Assembly (NCBI GenBank): GCA_021292105.1
Contig: CM037863.1
Location: 6,397,298 to 6,461,297 of the forward strand
DNA from: Anadara kagoshimensis
Lineage: Eukaryota; Mollusca; Bivalvia; Arcoida; Arcidae
DNA length: 64,000 nucleotides
Direction of reading: 5' to 3'
Shown here: positions 38,101 to 49,669 of the stretch, piece by piece
Layout: the number at the start of each line of letters is the position of its first letter
How positions within the stretch are numbered: position 1 is the stretch's first letter
Position numbers and translations under genes: made by a program
Notes under the pieces: model-generated
Database searches by the model: none
What the model saw: only the letters and a program-made list of their open reading frames with translations
Told to the model about the DNA's origin: nothing

Positions 38101-41100
38101 TGTTTTTTAAAATAATACATTTCTTTAATAAACAGAAATGCTATTTAAAACTAAAATTGGCTGCTGTTTTGTTAATACGTCATTCGAATCATGAACAATG
38201 TGTTCAAAAGTTTTGGAATGATGGAAATTAACAGCCAGTCATGTCAGATTTGCAACCGATTGCGTGTTTTTTAAAATAACACAATTCTTGGTTTTACAGC
38301 AATAATAAACATATAGCTCAAAACCAAAATTGGCTGCCGATTTGTTAATATGTCATTGGAATCATGAACAATGTGTTCAAAAGTTGTGGAATGATGGAAA
38401 TTAACAGCCGGTCATGTCAGATTTGCAACCGAAAGCGTGTTTTTTAAAATAACACAACATTTCTTTAATAAACAGAAATGTTATTAAAACCAAAATTGGC
38501 TGCCAATTTGTTAATACGTTATTGGAATCATGAACAATGTGTTCAAAAGTTGTGGAATGATGGAAATTAACAGCCAGTCATGTCAGATTTGCAACCGATA
38601 GCGTGTTTATTTGAAATAACACAATTCTTGGTTTTACAGCAATAATAACATATAGCTCAAAACCAAATTGGCTGCCGATTTGTTAATACGTCATTGGAAT
38701 CATGAACATGTGTTCAAAGTTTTGGAATGATGGAAATTAACAGCCGGTCATGTCAGATTTGCAACCGATAGCGTGTTTTTTTGAAATAAACGCAATTCTT
38801 GGTTTTACAGCAATAAATAAACATATAGCTCCAAAACCAAAATTGGCTGCCGATTTGTTAATACGTTCATTGGAATCATGAACAATGTGTTCAAAAGTTT
38901 GTGAATGATGAAATTAACAGCCGGTCATGTCAGACTTGCAACCGATAGTGTGTTTTTTTAAATAACACACATTTCTTAATAAACGAAATGCTATTTAAAA
39001 CTAAATTGGCTGCCAATTTGTTAATACGTCATTGGAATCATAAACAATGTGTTTCAAAGTTGTGGAATGATTGGAATTATCAACCAGTCATGTCAGATTT
39101 GCAACCAATAGCGTGTTTTTTTTAAATAACAACATTCTTGGTTTTACAGCAATAATAAACATATACCTCAAAACCAAATTGGCTGCCGATTTGTTTAATA
39201 CGTTATTGGAATCATGAACAATGTGTTCAAAAGTTGTGGAATGATGGAATTAACAGCGGGTCATGTCAGATTTGCAACCAATAGCGTGTTTTTTGAAATA
39301 ACACAATTCTTGGTTTTACAGCAATAATAAACATATACCTCAAACCAAAATTGGCTGCCGATTTGTTAATACGTCATTGGAATCATGAACAATGTGTTCA
39401 AAAGTTGTGGAATGATGGAAATTAACAGCCGGTCATGTCAGATTTGCAACTGATAGCGTGTTTTTTAAAATAATACATTTCTTTAATAACAGAAATGCTA
39501 TTTAAAACTAAAATTGGCTGCTGTTTTGTTAATACGTCATTCGAATCATGAACAATGTGTTCAAAAGTTTGGAATGATGGAAATTAACAGCCATTCATGT
39601 CAGATTTTGCAACCGATTGCGTATTTTTTTAAATAACACAATTCTTGGTTTTACAGCAATAATAACATATAGCTCAAACCAAAATTGGCTGCCGATTTGT
39701 TAATATGTCATTGGAATCATGAACAATGTGTTCAAAGTTGTGGAATGATGGAAATTAACAGCCGGTCATGTCAGATTTGCAACCGATAGCGTGTTTTTTG
39801 AAAATAACACAATTCTTGGTTTTACAGCAATAATAAACAATAGCTCAAAACCAAAATTGGCTGCCGATTTGTTAATACGTTATTGGAATCATGACAATGT
39901 GTTCAAAAGTTGTGGAATGATGGAAATTAACAGGCAATCATGTCAGATTTGCAACCAATAGCGTGTTTTTTTGAAATACACAATTCTTTGGTTTTACAGC
40001 AATAATAAACATATACCTCAAAACCAAAATTGGCTGCTGATTTGTTAATGACGTCATTGGAATCATGAACAATGTGTTCAAAGTTGTGGAATGATGGAAA
40101 TTAACAGCCTGTCATGTCATTTGCAACTGATAGCGTGTTTTTTAAAATAATACATTCTTTAATAAACAGAAATGCTATTTAAAACTAAAATTGGCTGCTG
40201 TTTTGTTAATACGTCATTCGAATCATGAACAATGTGTTCAAAGTTGTGGAATGATGGAAATTAACAGCCGGTCATGTCAGATTTGCAACCGATAGCGTGT
40301 TTTTTGAAATAACACAATTCTTGGTTTTACAGCAATATAAACATATAGCTCAAAACCAAAATTGGCTGCCGATTTGTTAATACGTTATTGGAATCATGAA
40401 CAATGTGTTCAAAAGTTGTGGGGAATGATGGAAATTAACAGCCGGTCATGTCAGATTTGCAACCAATAGCGTGTTTTTTGAAATAACACAATTCTTGGTT
40501 TTACAGCAATAATAACATATACCTCAAAACCAAAATTGGCTGCCGATTTGTTAATACGTCATTGGAATCATGAACAATGTGTTCAAAATTTGTGGAATGA
40601 TGGAATTAACAGCCGGTCATGTCAGATTTGCAACTGATACGTGTTTTTTAAAATAATACATTTCTTTAATAAACAGAAATGCTATTTAAAACTAAAATTG
40701 GCTGCTGTTTTGTTAATACGTCATTCGAATCATGAACAATGTGTTCAAAAGTTTTGGAATGATGGAATTAACAGCAGTCATGTCAGATTTGCAACCGATT
40801 GCGTGTTTTTTAAAATAACACAATTCTTGGTTTTACAGCAATAATAAACATATAGCTCAAACCAAAATTGGCTGCCGATTTGTTAATATGTCATTGGAAT
40901 CATGAACAATGTGTTCAAAAGTTGTGGAATGATGGAAATTAACAGCCGGTCATGTCAGATTTGCAACCGAAAGCGTGTTTTTTTAAATAACACAACATTT
41001 TCTTTAATAAACAGAATGTTATTTAAAACCAAAATTGGCTGCCATTTGTTAATACGTTATTGGAATCATGAACAATGTGTTCAAAAGTTGGGAATGATGG

Positions 41101-42540
41101 AAATTAACAGCCAGTCATGTCAGATTTGCAACCGATGCGTGTTATTTGAAATAACACAATTCTTGTTTTACAGCAATAATAAACATATAGCTCAAAACCA
41201 AAATTGGCTGCCGATTTGTTAATACGTCATTGGAATCATGAACAATGTGTTCAAAAGTTTTGGAATGATGGAAATTAACAGCCGGTCATGTCAGATTTGC
41301 AACCGATAGCGTGTTTTTTGAAATAACGCAATTCTTGGTTTTACAGCAATAATAAACATATAGCTCAAAACCAAAATTGGCTGCCGATTTGTTAATACGT
41401 CATTGGAATCATGAACAATGTGTTTCAAAAGTTGTGGAATGATGGAAATTAACAGCCGGTCATGTCAGACTTGCAACCGATAGTGTTTTTTTTTAAATAA
41501 CACAACATTTCTTTAATAAACAGAAATGCTATTTAAAACTAAAATTGGCTGCCAATTTGTTAATACGTCATTGGAATCATAAACAATGTGTTCAAAAGTT
41601 GTGGAATGATTGGAATTATCAACCAGTCATGTCAGATTTGCAACCAATAGCGTGTTTTTTTAAATAACACAATTCTTGGTTTTACAGCAATAATAAACAT
41701 ATAGCTCAAAACCAAAATTGGCTGCCGATTTGTTAATACGTCATTGGAGTCATGAACCACATGTTCAAAAGTTGTGGAATGATGGAAATTAACAGCCGGT
41801 CATGTCAGATTTGCAACCGATAGCGTGTTTTTTGAAATAACACAATTCTTGGTTTTACAGCAATAATAAACATATAGCTCAAAACCAAAATTGGCTGCTG
41901 TTTTGTTAATACATCATTGGAATCATGAACAATGTGTTCAAAAGTTGTGGAATGATGGAAATTAACAGCCAGTCATGTCAGATTTGCAACAGATAATGTG
42001 TTTTTTGAAAGAACACAATTCTTGGTTTTACAGCAATAATAAACATATAGCTCAAACCAAAATTGGCTGCTGTTTTGTTAATACGTCATTGGAATCATGA
42101 ACAATGTGTTTCAAAAGTTGTGGAATGATGGGAATTATCAGCCGTCCATGTCCAGATTTTGCAACCGATAGCGTGTTTTTTTAAATAACACAACATTTCT
42201 TTAATAAACAGAAATGCTATTTAAAACCAAAATTGGCTGCCAATTAGTTAATACGTCATTGGAATCATGAACAATGTGTTCAAAAGTTGTGGAATGATAG
42301 AAATTAACAGCCAGTAATGTAAGATTTGCAACCGATAGCATGTTTTTTTTAAATAACACGATTTTTGGTTTTACAGCAATAATAAACATATCAGTTTAAA
42401 ACCAAAATTGGCTGCCGATTTGCTATTACGTCATTGGAATCATGAACAATGTGTTCAAAAGTTGTGGAATGATGAGAACTGTCAGCCATGTTAGATTTGG
42501 AAGGGATTAGGTGGTGTTTGAAATAACACAATTTGTCGTT
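23145..42540. repeat. 168-173-bp satellite array, about 113 copies
   Basis: Conserved blocks in each unit are AAAATTGGCTGCC, TTGTTAATACGTCATTGGAA, TCATGAACAATGTGTTCAAA, GTTGTGGAATGATGGAAATT and GTCATGTCAGATTTGCAACC. Two main types alternate irregularly. Type A carries CAATTCTTGGTTTTACAGCA (173 bp). Type B carries TTTCTTTAATAAACAGAAAT. Rarer subtypes (CAACTGATAGCG, CAACCGATTGCG, CAACCGAAAGCG, ACAGGCAATCATG) recur at about 2.5-3.6 kb, indicating higher-order repeats. Patches with many single-base indels (for example 27.7-29.0 and 38.6-41.2 kb) alternate with clean patches. The last two or three units (from about 42.2 kb) are the most diverged, as at an array edge. Confidence 0.98.
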
Positions 42541-43063
42541 TTAAAATTTTGTTTTCACGTACGGAAAATTGAACTTTACTCTGGCTAGACGAGAGGTACT
42601 CCAGCCGCTCTTCAGCTGGAATTTTAAAAGTCCAGTCTGACTTGAGACAGACACACTTTTTCAATGTTTTTCCAGATGGACTTTTTCTTAAGTACGGCTG
42701 GACTTTTTGACTGGGAACTTTTGGATAAAAGTCTAGCTGTACATTTTAACTTTATTTAAGATTATAAGATTTCAGCAGGAATTTTATACTTAAACTTTTT
42801 ATTCTATAACCGAGCCATACTTTTGACTTAGAAGAAATTTACTGAACCGTACTTTTGACCAAGAAAAATTTTAACAAAACATACCTTTGATGTAGAAGCA
42901 ACCAGACATTTTGACTTTCAGATTTTAGCATTTAATAAGAAGAATACTGATTATATATATTATATGTTTAATAGTACACTATAGTCTGAAATTTGCTGAG
43001 AGATCAGCTATTTATCAAGATAGTTATTTGGTAACCATTGATGTCCTTCATTCAACTGTATAT
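42541..43063. other. AT-rich DNA beyond the satellite edge
   Basis: No exon is recognised. Short related phrases (TGGACTTTTT, GACTTTTTGACTGG, CCGTACTTTTGACCAAG, CATACTTTTGACTTAG) suggest an old, heavily decayed internal repeat. Nothing else can be supported. Confidence 0.45.
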
Positions 43064-43071
43064 GTATAATG

Positions 43072-44101
43072 CAGGGCTTCGGAAACTTCGACCGGCCTGT
43101 CGGACATTTTTTGTACAAGAAAAAAAAAAAAAAAAAAAAAAAGGGCGTCGGCACAGGGCTGTCTATGCATGCATGTTGTGGATATGTCAAAAACCAACCG
43201 ATTTTTTTTATTGAGATACCGCGATTGCAAACTTTAATCCATGTGCGTTATTAGACCACAATGTTTATTGCGTGTGTATTAGGTGAAATCTAAGACTAAA
43301 AAGTTACTACTGCTTTTCTAAGCTCCCGTGATATGCTGTTATTATCAATACGCGTTACTGTACACGATGCTTCATATTGCACGTCCGCCATATTGTTTAC
43401 TACAATCGTGAATTCTCGTATTCCCGATGATACACGAATTATAATACAATCATCGCGAGGTTCAAATAGGAATTCAGGTATCATGAATCACGATATAACA
43501 GGAACGGCTTGACGAGGTTCCAATATATTTATGTAAATAAAGATATTAATGCCTAAAATAAAATTTAATCGCGTTTCTGTATTTATTAATAAAGAAACAG
43601 TTACGAAGCGCATAGTAGGTAATTTTCAACACCCCGCGTGGAACCTCTTTGATAACAAACCGTCACCCTTGACCGACACTCGTTATGGCTTCCGTAATCA
43701 ACACAGTTACAACCATGCATGCACTTATCATTTTAAAAGAAAGTTATTACGATTCGGACTGGGAAACAAAGAAATGACACGCGGCACTCAACTACTTAAG
43801 TCCACAGGTATTTAATGATTAATAAACAATCACCTGATTATTAGATCTTAATACTGTTGTAGTTGACAGGTAAACACGCGGTAAGGACAATACACTTAGT
43901 GAGTCAGGTAGAGTTTAAAAAGACCGACAGACAGACTAGCGGTAGTTTACTTTTGTCGGAAACTGATTTGTCCGTTTAATATTCCTGTTGTAAAGTTGAA
44001 AATGTCCGAAAACAAAATATGTCCGACTGATAATTTTTCACGTCGTCAAAATAAATTTTTTGTCGGACTGTCCGGCAAATATGACCGTTTCTGGACCCCT
44101 G
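43072..44101. mobile_element. Non-autonomous hAT-type element, 1030 bp, with 8-bp TSD
   Basis: The perfect 8-bp direct repeat GTATAATG flanks the element at 43064-43071 and 44102-44109. The ends are inverted: the left starts CAGGGCTTCGGAAAC and the right, reverse-complemented, starts CAGGGGTCCAGAAAC. Subterminal GTCGGAC, GTCCGAC and GTCCGAAA words cluster near both ends, as hAT transposase-binding repeats do. The inside holds a long A-run (about 43121-43143) and an 88-codon open stretch (43549-43815) with no recognisable transposase signature such as a BED zinc finger or hAT dimerisation region. It is therefore called a deletion derivative that would need transposase supplied elsewhere. Confidence 0.85.
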
Positions 44102-44109
44102 GTATAATG

Positions 44110-44273
44110 TATGTATAGTAAAATTGGTAAAATGAGAAATTCAAATGATCATGAGTTGACTTGTCTTTGAAATGTAATTAATTACATCAATGTAATATAA
44201 ATTAATAATTTTCACTGTTTGACCACTGTTCATTTTATCTGATAAACATACCAATTCATGTCCAAGTAAGGAA

Positions 44274-44318
<45 letters not shown>

Positions 44319-44960
44319 CAAATTGGAACAGTAACAAATTGTATCTTTCTTTCAGTTAAAAGTTCAATGTCCACCTGAAGTCTTCAGTAAAGCATTATAC
44401 AGAAATTGAAATTTACCACTAAACATCTTTAACCAGGTCACAGAATAACATATGTAAAAATAAAAATTATACAGATGGAAGGTTCTGATATTTTTGTCAT
44501 ACTGTTTTGCACTGTGCAAATAATTAGGTGTTGTGTACTTGCACCAAGTAGTTCTTCTTTTGCACTAGAAAAATTAAGTTTTTTTTTCAATTTAGTGCTA
44601 ATTTTTGCTATTTAATTAGAATCAAGGATGACATCTTACAAATAATCTAATAGGCACTGGGGGCCAAGTGTGAATAAAATTCCATTAGTCACTGGGCTGT
44701 TTCAACTTGATCAGGATGAGAAGTGCTTTTCCAGGCTTGGGTCATAAAATTAGGTAATGGTGCACAAAAGATGAAAACTGCTTCAGCATGCCAATTTTTT
44801 TTTTAATAAATTCATACAGGTTTTCATGCAAGTGAGCTTTCCATTACACTTAAATGTAGAATTTGAATAATTATATTTATTTATAATTTTTTTCAAACAT
44901 AGTGTGGTGGTAATTTAAAGCCAATTCTGCTATTATAACTCCCTAACTTAGCTATGTAAA
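44110..44960. other. AT-rich DNA with a (CT)n microsatellite
   Basis: A CT microsatellite of about 18 repeats occupies 44275-44314. On the minus strand it makes an artificial Arg-Glu stretch in an otherwise unremarkable open frame. The rest shows no exon, RNA gene or mobile element that can be recognised. Confidence 0.6.
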
Positions 44961-45032
44961 AGGGACTGAGGATGGAACCCAGGACTCTCCTCACTACAGG
45001 CAAGTGCTCTACCAGTTGAGCTTCCCAGATCT
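44961..45032 (-). repeat. tRNA-like SINE head (minus strand)
   Basis: On the minus strand it reads GATCTGGGAAGCTCAACTGG, then TAGAGCACTTGCCTG, with a box B-like GGGTTCCATCC about 30 bp later. The A and B boxes of an RNA polymerase III internal promoter are recognisable, but the acceptor stem does not pair well. Together with similar heads at 45151, 51811 and 53243 it is read as a tRNA-derived SINE head rather than a working tRNA gene. Confidence 0.65.
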
Positions 45033-45150
45033 CAATATACTATGTTCCTGCTTTTTTCAATTTGGTAGATGGACTTTATACTGTTATATGGCCCACAGTC
45101 CATCAATCCAGAATAACTGGTACCAAACTGTATTAGGAGTTAAAAATGTA

Positions 45151-45225
45151 GGGTCAGAACAGGGATTGAACCCGAGACCTCCCGCACTATAGACGAGTAC
45201 TCTAACAACTGAGCTACCCAGACCA
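45151..45225 (-). repeat. tRNA-like SINE head or tRNA pseudogene (minus strand)
   Basis: This is the best tRNA-like fold in the window. On the minus strand it starts GGTCTGGGTAGCTCAGTTGT and ends in a CTCGGGTTCAATCCCTG T-arm followed by TTCTGACC. The acceptor ends pair imperfectly (GGTC with GACC plus mismatches). A 7-nt anticodon loop CTATAGT can be drawn, which would present ATA. Another tRNA-like head lies about 120 bp away in the same orientation. It may be a SINE head or pseudogene; a functional tRNA is unlikely because of the mismatched acceptor stem. Confidence 0.65.
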
Positions 45226-46264
45226 GTACAGCTAAAGTATCACGCCTAGTAAAAGCATTTTTGAACGGCAAAAAACCTGGCAGAGTATTCACATAGTTCG
45301 CACACGTGATAATTATAATAATATTTAAAATGACACTATTACAAAAATAAGTGGATTATAGCTAAATATAATGCACGCGGTACGCAGCTTCAAAAGTGAT
45401 AATTTATAAAAGAAATTTACCCAACCTTGGGAGCTTCCGCTTAGGATTAATTTGTGCAATTGAAAAAAAGTGTCCAAACTCTTTATTTAAAACGTCAGTT
45501 GTCCGTTATTTACTGAATATTTGAAAAAATAAAATAATCTTAAATTTGGAATTACTATTTACTTTCAATCAATGCAAATAGTTACCCGCAAAATTATCAC
45601 GCTTGAAAACTGCGGCGAGAATCCCACGTGGTCATGTGATACCTTTGAATTTTTAAGAAAATGCCTGCATTCTTTAAAAATGCTTTCAAACGTACTTTTA
45701 AATGAATTACTGAATAAAAAAAGTAGCACATGTCAGTGGTATAAAAATGTACTTACCTTACACAGAGATGTCTTGTAAGTTGTAGATTTTTCAAATCTGC
45801 ACATCACCACCTGTATCCGTTATGTTGATTACACTGCTAAATCCAATATATAACACTGAATTTTTTTGATCACCAATAAACTGCTATTTAAATCCAATAT
45901 AAAACACGTGAATTTTAAGAATCACCATAAACAGCTAAATCCAATGCACCACGTAAATAATCCGTCACTAACTTTGTCCGACATAACATCCAGCTGGCAC
46001 ATGTCGGAATGAGGCTGGATAGCATCCCACGTGGTGCTGCCGCGGCTTGTCCTAATTGGCTGATGTTTAAGGGGGCCAGCTGAAAGGGATATTTAAAAAA
46101 AATATTTAAAATGTCGCCAAATTGGGAACGTATCATTAATTATACCAAAAATAGATTAAATGAAATTAAATTAAATTGAAATAAATTAAATAAATAATAA
46201 TAATAATTTTACCGTTTAATTCACTTTGTACAACAAATGCTGTATTTAAAACTTAATTATCAAG
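45226..46264. other. Non-coding DNA with a small tandem duplication
   Basis: The phrase TAAATCCAATATA followed by AACACTGAATT or AACACGTGAATT and a (G)ATCACCAATAAA-type tail occurs two to three times between 45838 and 45950, a diverged tandem repeat of about 60 bp. A 68-codon open stretch at 45572-45778 and a 73-codon minus-strand stretch at 45915-46136 match nothing recognised and lack splice or codon-use support. Confidence 0.5.
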
Positions 46265-46349
46265 GGGACTCGGTAGCCGAGTTGTCTAAGCGCGCTTAAG
46301 AACGGGTCAGTGCTTCTCGCCGTCTGGGTTCGAATCCCTCTCGAGACAG
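46265..46349 (+). repeat. tRNA-like sequence, class II type (plus strand)
   Basis: GGGGACTCGGTAGCCGAGTT gives a D-arm like those of Leu or Ser tRNAs. About 45 bp later comes CTGGGTTCGAATCCCTCTC with a good box B, then GAGACA. The spacing between the boxes is long, as in class II tRNAs with a large variable arm. The acceptor stem is poor and no proper anticodon stem is evident, so it is taken as a tRNA-derived repeat or pseudogene. Confidence 0.55.
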
Positions 46350-46599
46350 AATGTTAGAAACAGCTGACCAATTCGACGGATTTATCCGTCTTTGATCGAT
46401 TTGTACCATAAAAATGGATAAACGGATGGATAAAAGGAAAAGGTCAAATAACATGGATTTTTCCCATTTTGACGGGTTTATTTAAATAAAAGTACTAAAA
46501 ATTCTGGCTTTTTGTGTAAATTGTATCAAAATCAAACACTACACGATAAAAAAAAGTCCTTAAATGGCAACCTTGTGCTAAAGACAAATAAATAAAACT

Positions 46600-47135
46600 G
46601 ATTGGTCAGCCTGGAGAAAGTTTGTCAGTTTGCAGATCGACGGTTTCTCCAGATACTCCGGTTTTCTCCACCATCCATGAAGTGACCGTCTCGATGATAT
46701 AAGTGACTGGGGGGTTTAAACACCAATACTCCACTCTATGCGGTCGTATCATAAATTTTCATTAAAAACTTGTTAACTGGAAACAAAAAATAAAGGCTTT
46801 GGTGCTATTAATAATTTGCAGAGAGTATAAAATATTACTTTGTCCAATACAAACTTTCTTAAAATTAAAAATCGGTTTTCTCCACCACCCCTGAACTGTC
46901 AGGAATATAAGTGACTGGGGCTTAAAACTCTAATACTCCACTCAACCCAATCGTATTATAAATTTTCATTTGGAAACAAAATAATGAAAATATTGGCGTT
47001 ATTAATAATTTGCCACAGAGAGTATAGAATTTCACTGCCAAATACAAACTTCCTTAGAATTAAAAACCCTGGTAACCTGGGTTTTTGCTCTTTGTCCAAT
47101 ACAAACTTCCTTAAAATTGAAAACCCTGGTAGCCT
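46600..47135. repeat. Tandem duplication of about 205 bp plus a third fragment
   Basis: GGTTTTCTCCACCA occurs at about 46664 and 46873. Each is followed by ATATAAGTGACTGGGG, AATACTCCACTC, TATAAATTTTCATT and TTAATAATTTGC in order. A third partial copy (TTTGTCCAATACAAACTTCC) lies near 47091. The left part (46610-46690) is, on the minus strand, a copy of the GGAGAAAACC dispersed repeat also present near 53450, 61545 and 62655. No gene is seen. Confidence 0.65.
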
Positions 47136-47189
47136 AGGTTACAGAAACATGTAGAAATATGTATAATTAATATTATGTGGCGGACGGGC

Positions 47190-47247
47190 TCGAAAGATGA
47201 CCGGGTAGTTCACCTGGTAGAGCATCGACTAAATCTCCCAGGAACTG

Positions 47248-47298
<51 letters not shown>

Positions 47299-47316
47299 AA
47301 AATAAATAATAAATAA
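47190..47316 (+). repeat. Truncated tRNA-like head with (AAAT)n tail
   Basis: ACCGGGTAGTTCACCTGGTA and GAGCATCGACT form a box A-like head. It is followed after a few bases by about 17 AAAT/TAAA repeats (47248-47310), the type of simple tail seen on SINEs. The body is missing, so the copy is heavily deleted or short. Confidence 0.55.
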
Positions 47317-47474
47317 CAGGGCGGATCCACGGATTTTTTTAAAGGGGGATTGTTTGAGATTACATCAATGCTAGGTCTCTCTCTCTTTAAAATTTTTTAA
47401 AGGGGGGTTGCAACCCCCCCCCCCCCCCCGAACCCCCACACCCCCACAAATCCCCCCCCTTAAATCCGCCACTG
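47317..47474. mobile_element. Short hAT-like MITE with C/G-rich ends
   Basis: The left end CAGGGCGGATCCACGGATTT and the right end, which reverse-complements to CAGTGGCGGATTTAAGGGG, form inverted repeats of about 20 bp. G-runs on the left and C-runs on the right (including about 17 Cs near 47417) make a strong hairpin. The CAG(T/G)GGCGGAT ends resemble a MITE type found in many invertebrates. The AT-rich flanks (ATAAATAA and AATAAATG) give only an ambiguous 8-bp target duplication. Confidence 0.6.
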
Positions 47475-48151
47475 AATAAATGTAACGTTAAGCCCCAAAA
47501 GGTGAGGTAGTGTGAGTGACACTTGCGAGCGGTACCCCGGAGTTACCATTGGTTACAATCAATTCCTTTGATAGTTAATTAAAACCGTTCGGCATTACCA
47601 AACTTTTTCAAAAATGACGTAAATTGCATCCCGACCTTTAAGCTACCCTTCATTGTACCCCTTAAACAGCTGCGTAAATACATTGTAGTAAATTCTTTCG
47701 TCATCATTACGTCAATCGAAAGGAAATCTTTAACTTCTCAAGGTTTCACATGCCAAAGAGGTATGGCGGGTTTGATGGGATTTTATCCTAAACGGGCCGT
47801 TTTGATTTTTTAAAAATAAAAATTTAAGTACTCTTGCAATTAAATAAAAAAACGTCAGTACTCTAAGTGAAATTTTAGATCACAGAATTAAAGGTATATT
47901 TTACATGGATTTTACGTAGTAACTATAAATCTTTTCTTATATTATGCTAAAATGTTAAAATTGATGGGGTTTCCCATCTTTAGGTCCAAGTGGTACAAGT
48001 CAAATGGACGCTAACGTAACGCATGATACATGTATGCGCTCCGATGGTATTATTCTACGCCCTAACCGTACAGTAACTATAATAATTTTTGATAAATTAT
48101 TTTACGGGAATAAAATAGATTATGTCTATCAATTAAAAGATTAATAAATAA

Positions 48152-48228
<77 letters not shown>

Positions 48229-49665
48229 AAAAAATGAAAATATACTAGAAAAGCATCGTTTACAGTACAAAGATAAATTCAACAGATCTATACCACTGAT
48301 TCACTAAAAATTGCTTTTGATACCTTCAATTGATATAGACGTTTTTTCACAAAATTTAATTGTTGATTTCATTCGATTTTCAAAATTCTTTCAGATTTAA
48401 AAAATAAGAGTAATTATATTTTTTCATACACTATGACTTTTAAAATATATTTGCAATGACGTCATGAAAATTCATACTGAAATAAGATGTGTTTTTTTTT
48501 TCAAATATCCATAAGGAGGGATTTTGCACCGAGACATTACCACTTAATTTCACATTGTATGTTCCATTATCAGTACCTACATGTAGAAAAATATTCTTAG
48601 ATTCCCTAAACCATGTGCAGAATGTTACAAAACGCGAATTTACACAAAAATACAAGTTTTCCTTCCGTCGTCGAAAGGTAGAACTGTACCGGTAGTTTTC
48701 AACATCTGCATTGTTTCTGTACCGGTAGCTACTTTTCTCTTTCACGCCATCCATGCGAATTATCAGTTTAATACTAGACATTTTTGTAATTCAATTATAA
48801 ATTATATAATGCTTTTCTGTTGAAGCAAAATATGCTATGGTCAATATTAAAGACCAATAGCCCCTTAATTATAGTACATTTTGCAATTGCATTAAAATAT
48901 ATCGTATACTGTAGCATGTTTTTTTGCAATTAATTACACAAATTTTCATATTGCAAGAACTGAGAGAGTGATAGCTATAATATAGAATATATTATATAAT
49001 ATATATTAAACGTAAATTACTATTCGCGACGAGAACAAGCTTATAACCCTCTAAGGATTAATCTATGTGCGTGAGATTTGCGAGTGTGTTTACAATCAGT
49101 CATTAGCAATGTATTTACTGTATTTCCATAAATCCAGTGCACATGGAAAATGCAAGAATAAAGTTGTATTTTCTAACGAACTCGCGAAAAAATTGTCAAA
49201 ACTTAATACAAAATATACTGACCTGATACTAGGGGAAAAATATTTTCATTCATGAAAAAGGGAATTTAATTCTGTACATAGAGCAATTTTTGAACTTTTT
49301 AACAAAACAACAAATATGACTATGTCAAAATTACCCCCTCTGTACCTTCTTACTTGGAACAACTATAAACGTTATGTCATAATTTGAATATTCATGATGA
49401 TCACACCTGGAAAACATCCGAGCAACAATGACCTTCCTGACCCTAAATGCCCTGATGTAACTTTAAATAAGGCCCAGTTGGCGTATAAACTTAATCAAAT
49501 TTCCACAATTTTCGCAAAATTTCTCTATGTACAGAAGAACTGGACAATAATGTTTTTAATTAAAAATATAATTTGGTTAAGTCAGTGCATTTTATTGATA
49601 GTTTAATGGAAACATTTTCAATTAAAAGAAATAAAGAATAAAAACCATGTGCCATCAATTTATGG
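47475..49665. other. AT-rich non-coding DNA with (AT)n(GT)n microsatellite
   Basis: A compound microsatellite of AT repeats then GT repeats occupies about 48150-48226. A minus-strand open frame of 113 codons (48440-48781) is the longest non-repeat frame in this stretch. It has no recognisable domain, signal peptide or homologue known to me and is not called a gene. No exon or RNA gene is recognised. Confidence 0.5.
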
Positions 49666-49669
49666 AAAT

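Noticed and set aside
24603-42389. Open frames of 62-106 codons inside the 170-bp satellite
   Set aside because: They arise from satellite units where indels remove stops; peptide similarity between them reflects repeat identity.
43008-43254. Frames with poly-Phe or poly-Lys
   Set aside because: They are the homopolymer run at about 43121-43143 read in different frames.
43549-43815. 88-codon frame as a possible transposase or captured gene
   Set aside because: No catalytic or zinc-finger pattern could be recognised, and it lies inside a non-autonomous element; described there instead.
44141-44374. 77-codon minus-strand frame with an Arg-Glu run
   Set aside because: The run is the translated (CT)n microsatellite and the flanks match nothing.
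45151-45225. Functional tRNA gene
   Set aside because: Boxes A and B and a drawable anticodon loop are present, but the acceptor stem has mismatches and a similar head lies 120 bp away, favouring a SINE or pseudogene.
45572-45778. 68-codon plus-strand frame ending in a GT-rich context that could be an exon
   Set aside because: No similarity could be recognised and there is no matching partner exon nearby.
48440-48781. 113-codon minus-strand open frame
   Set aside because: No domain, no signal peptide, no splice context and no recognised similarity; length is plausible by chance in a 64-kb six-frame search.
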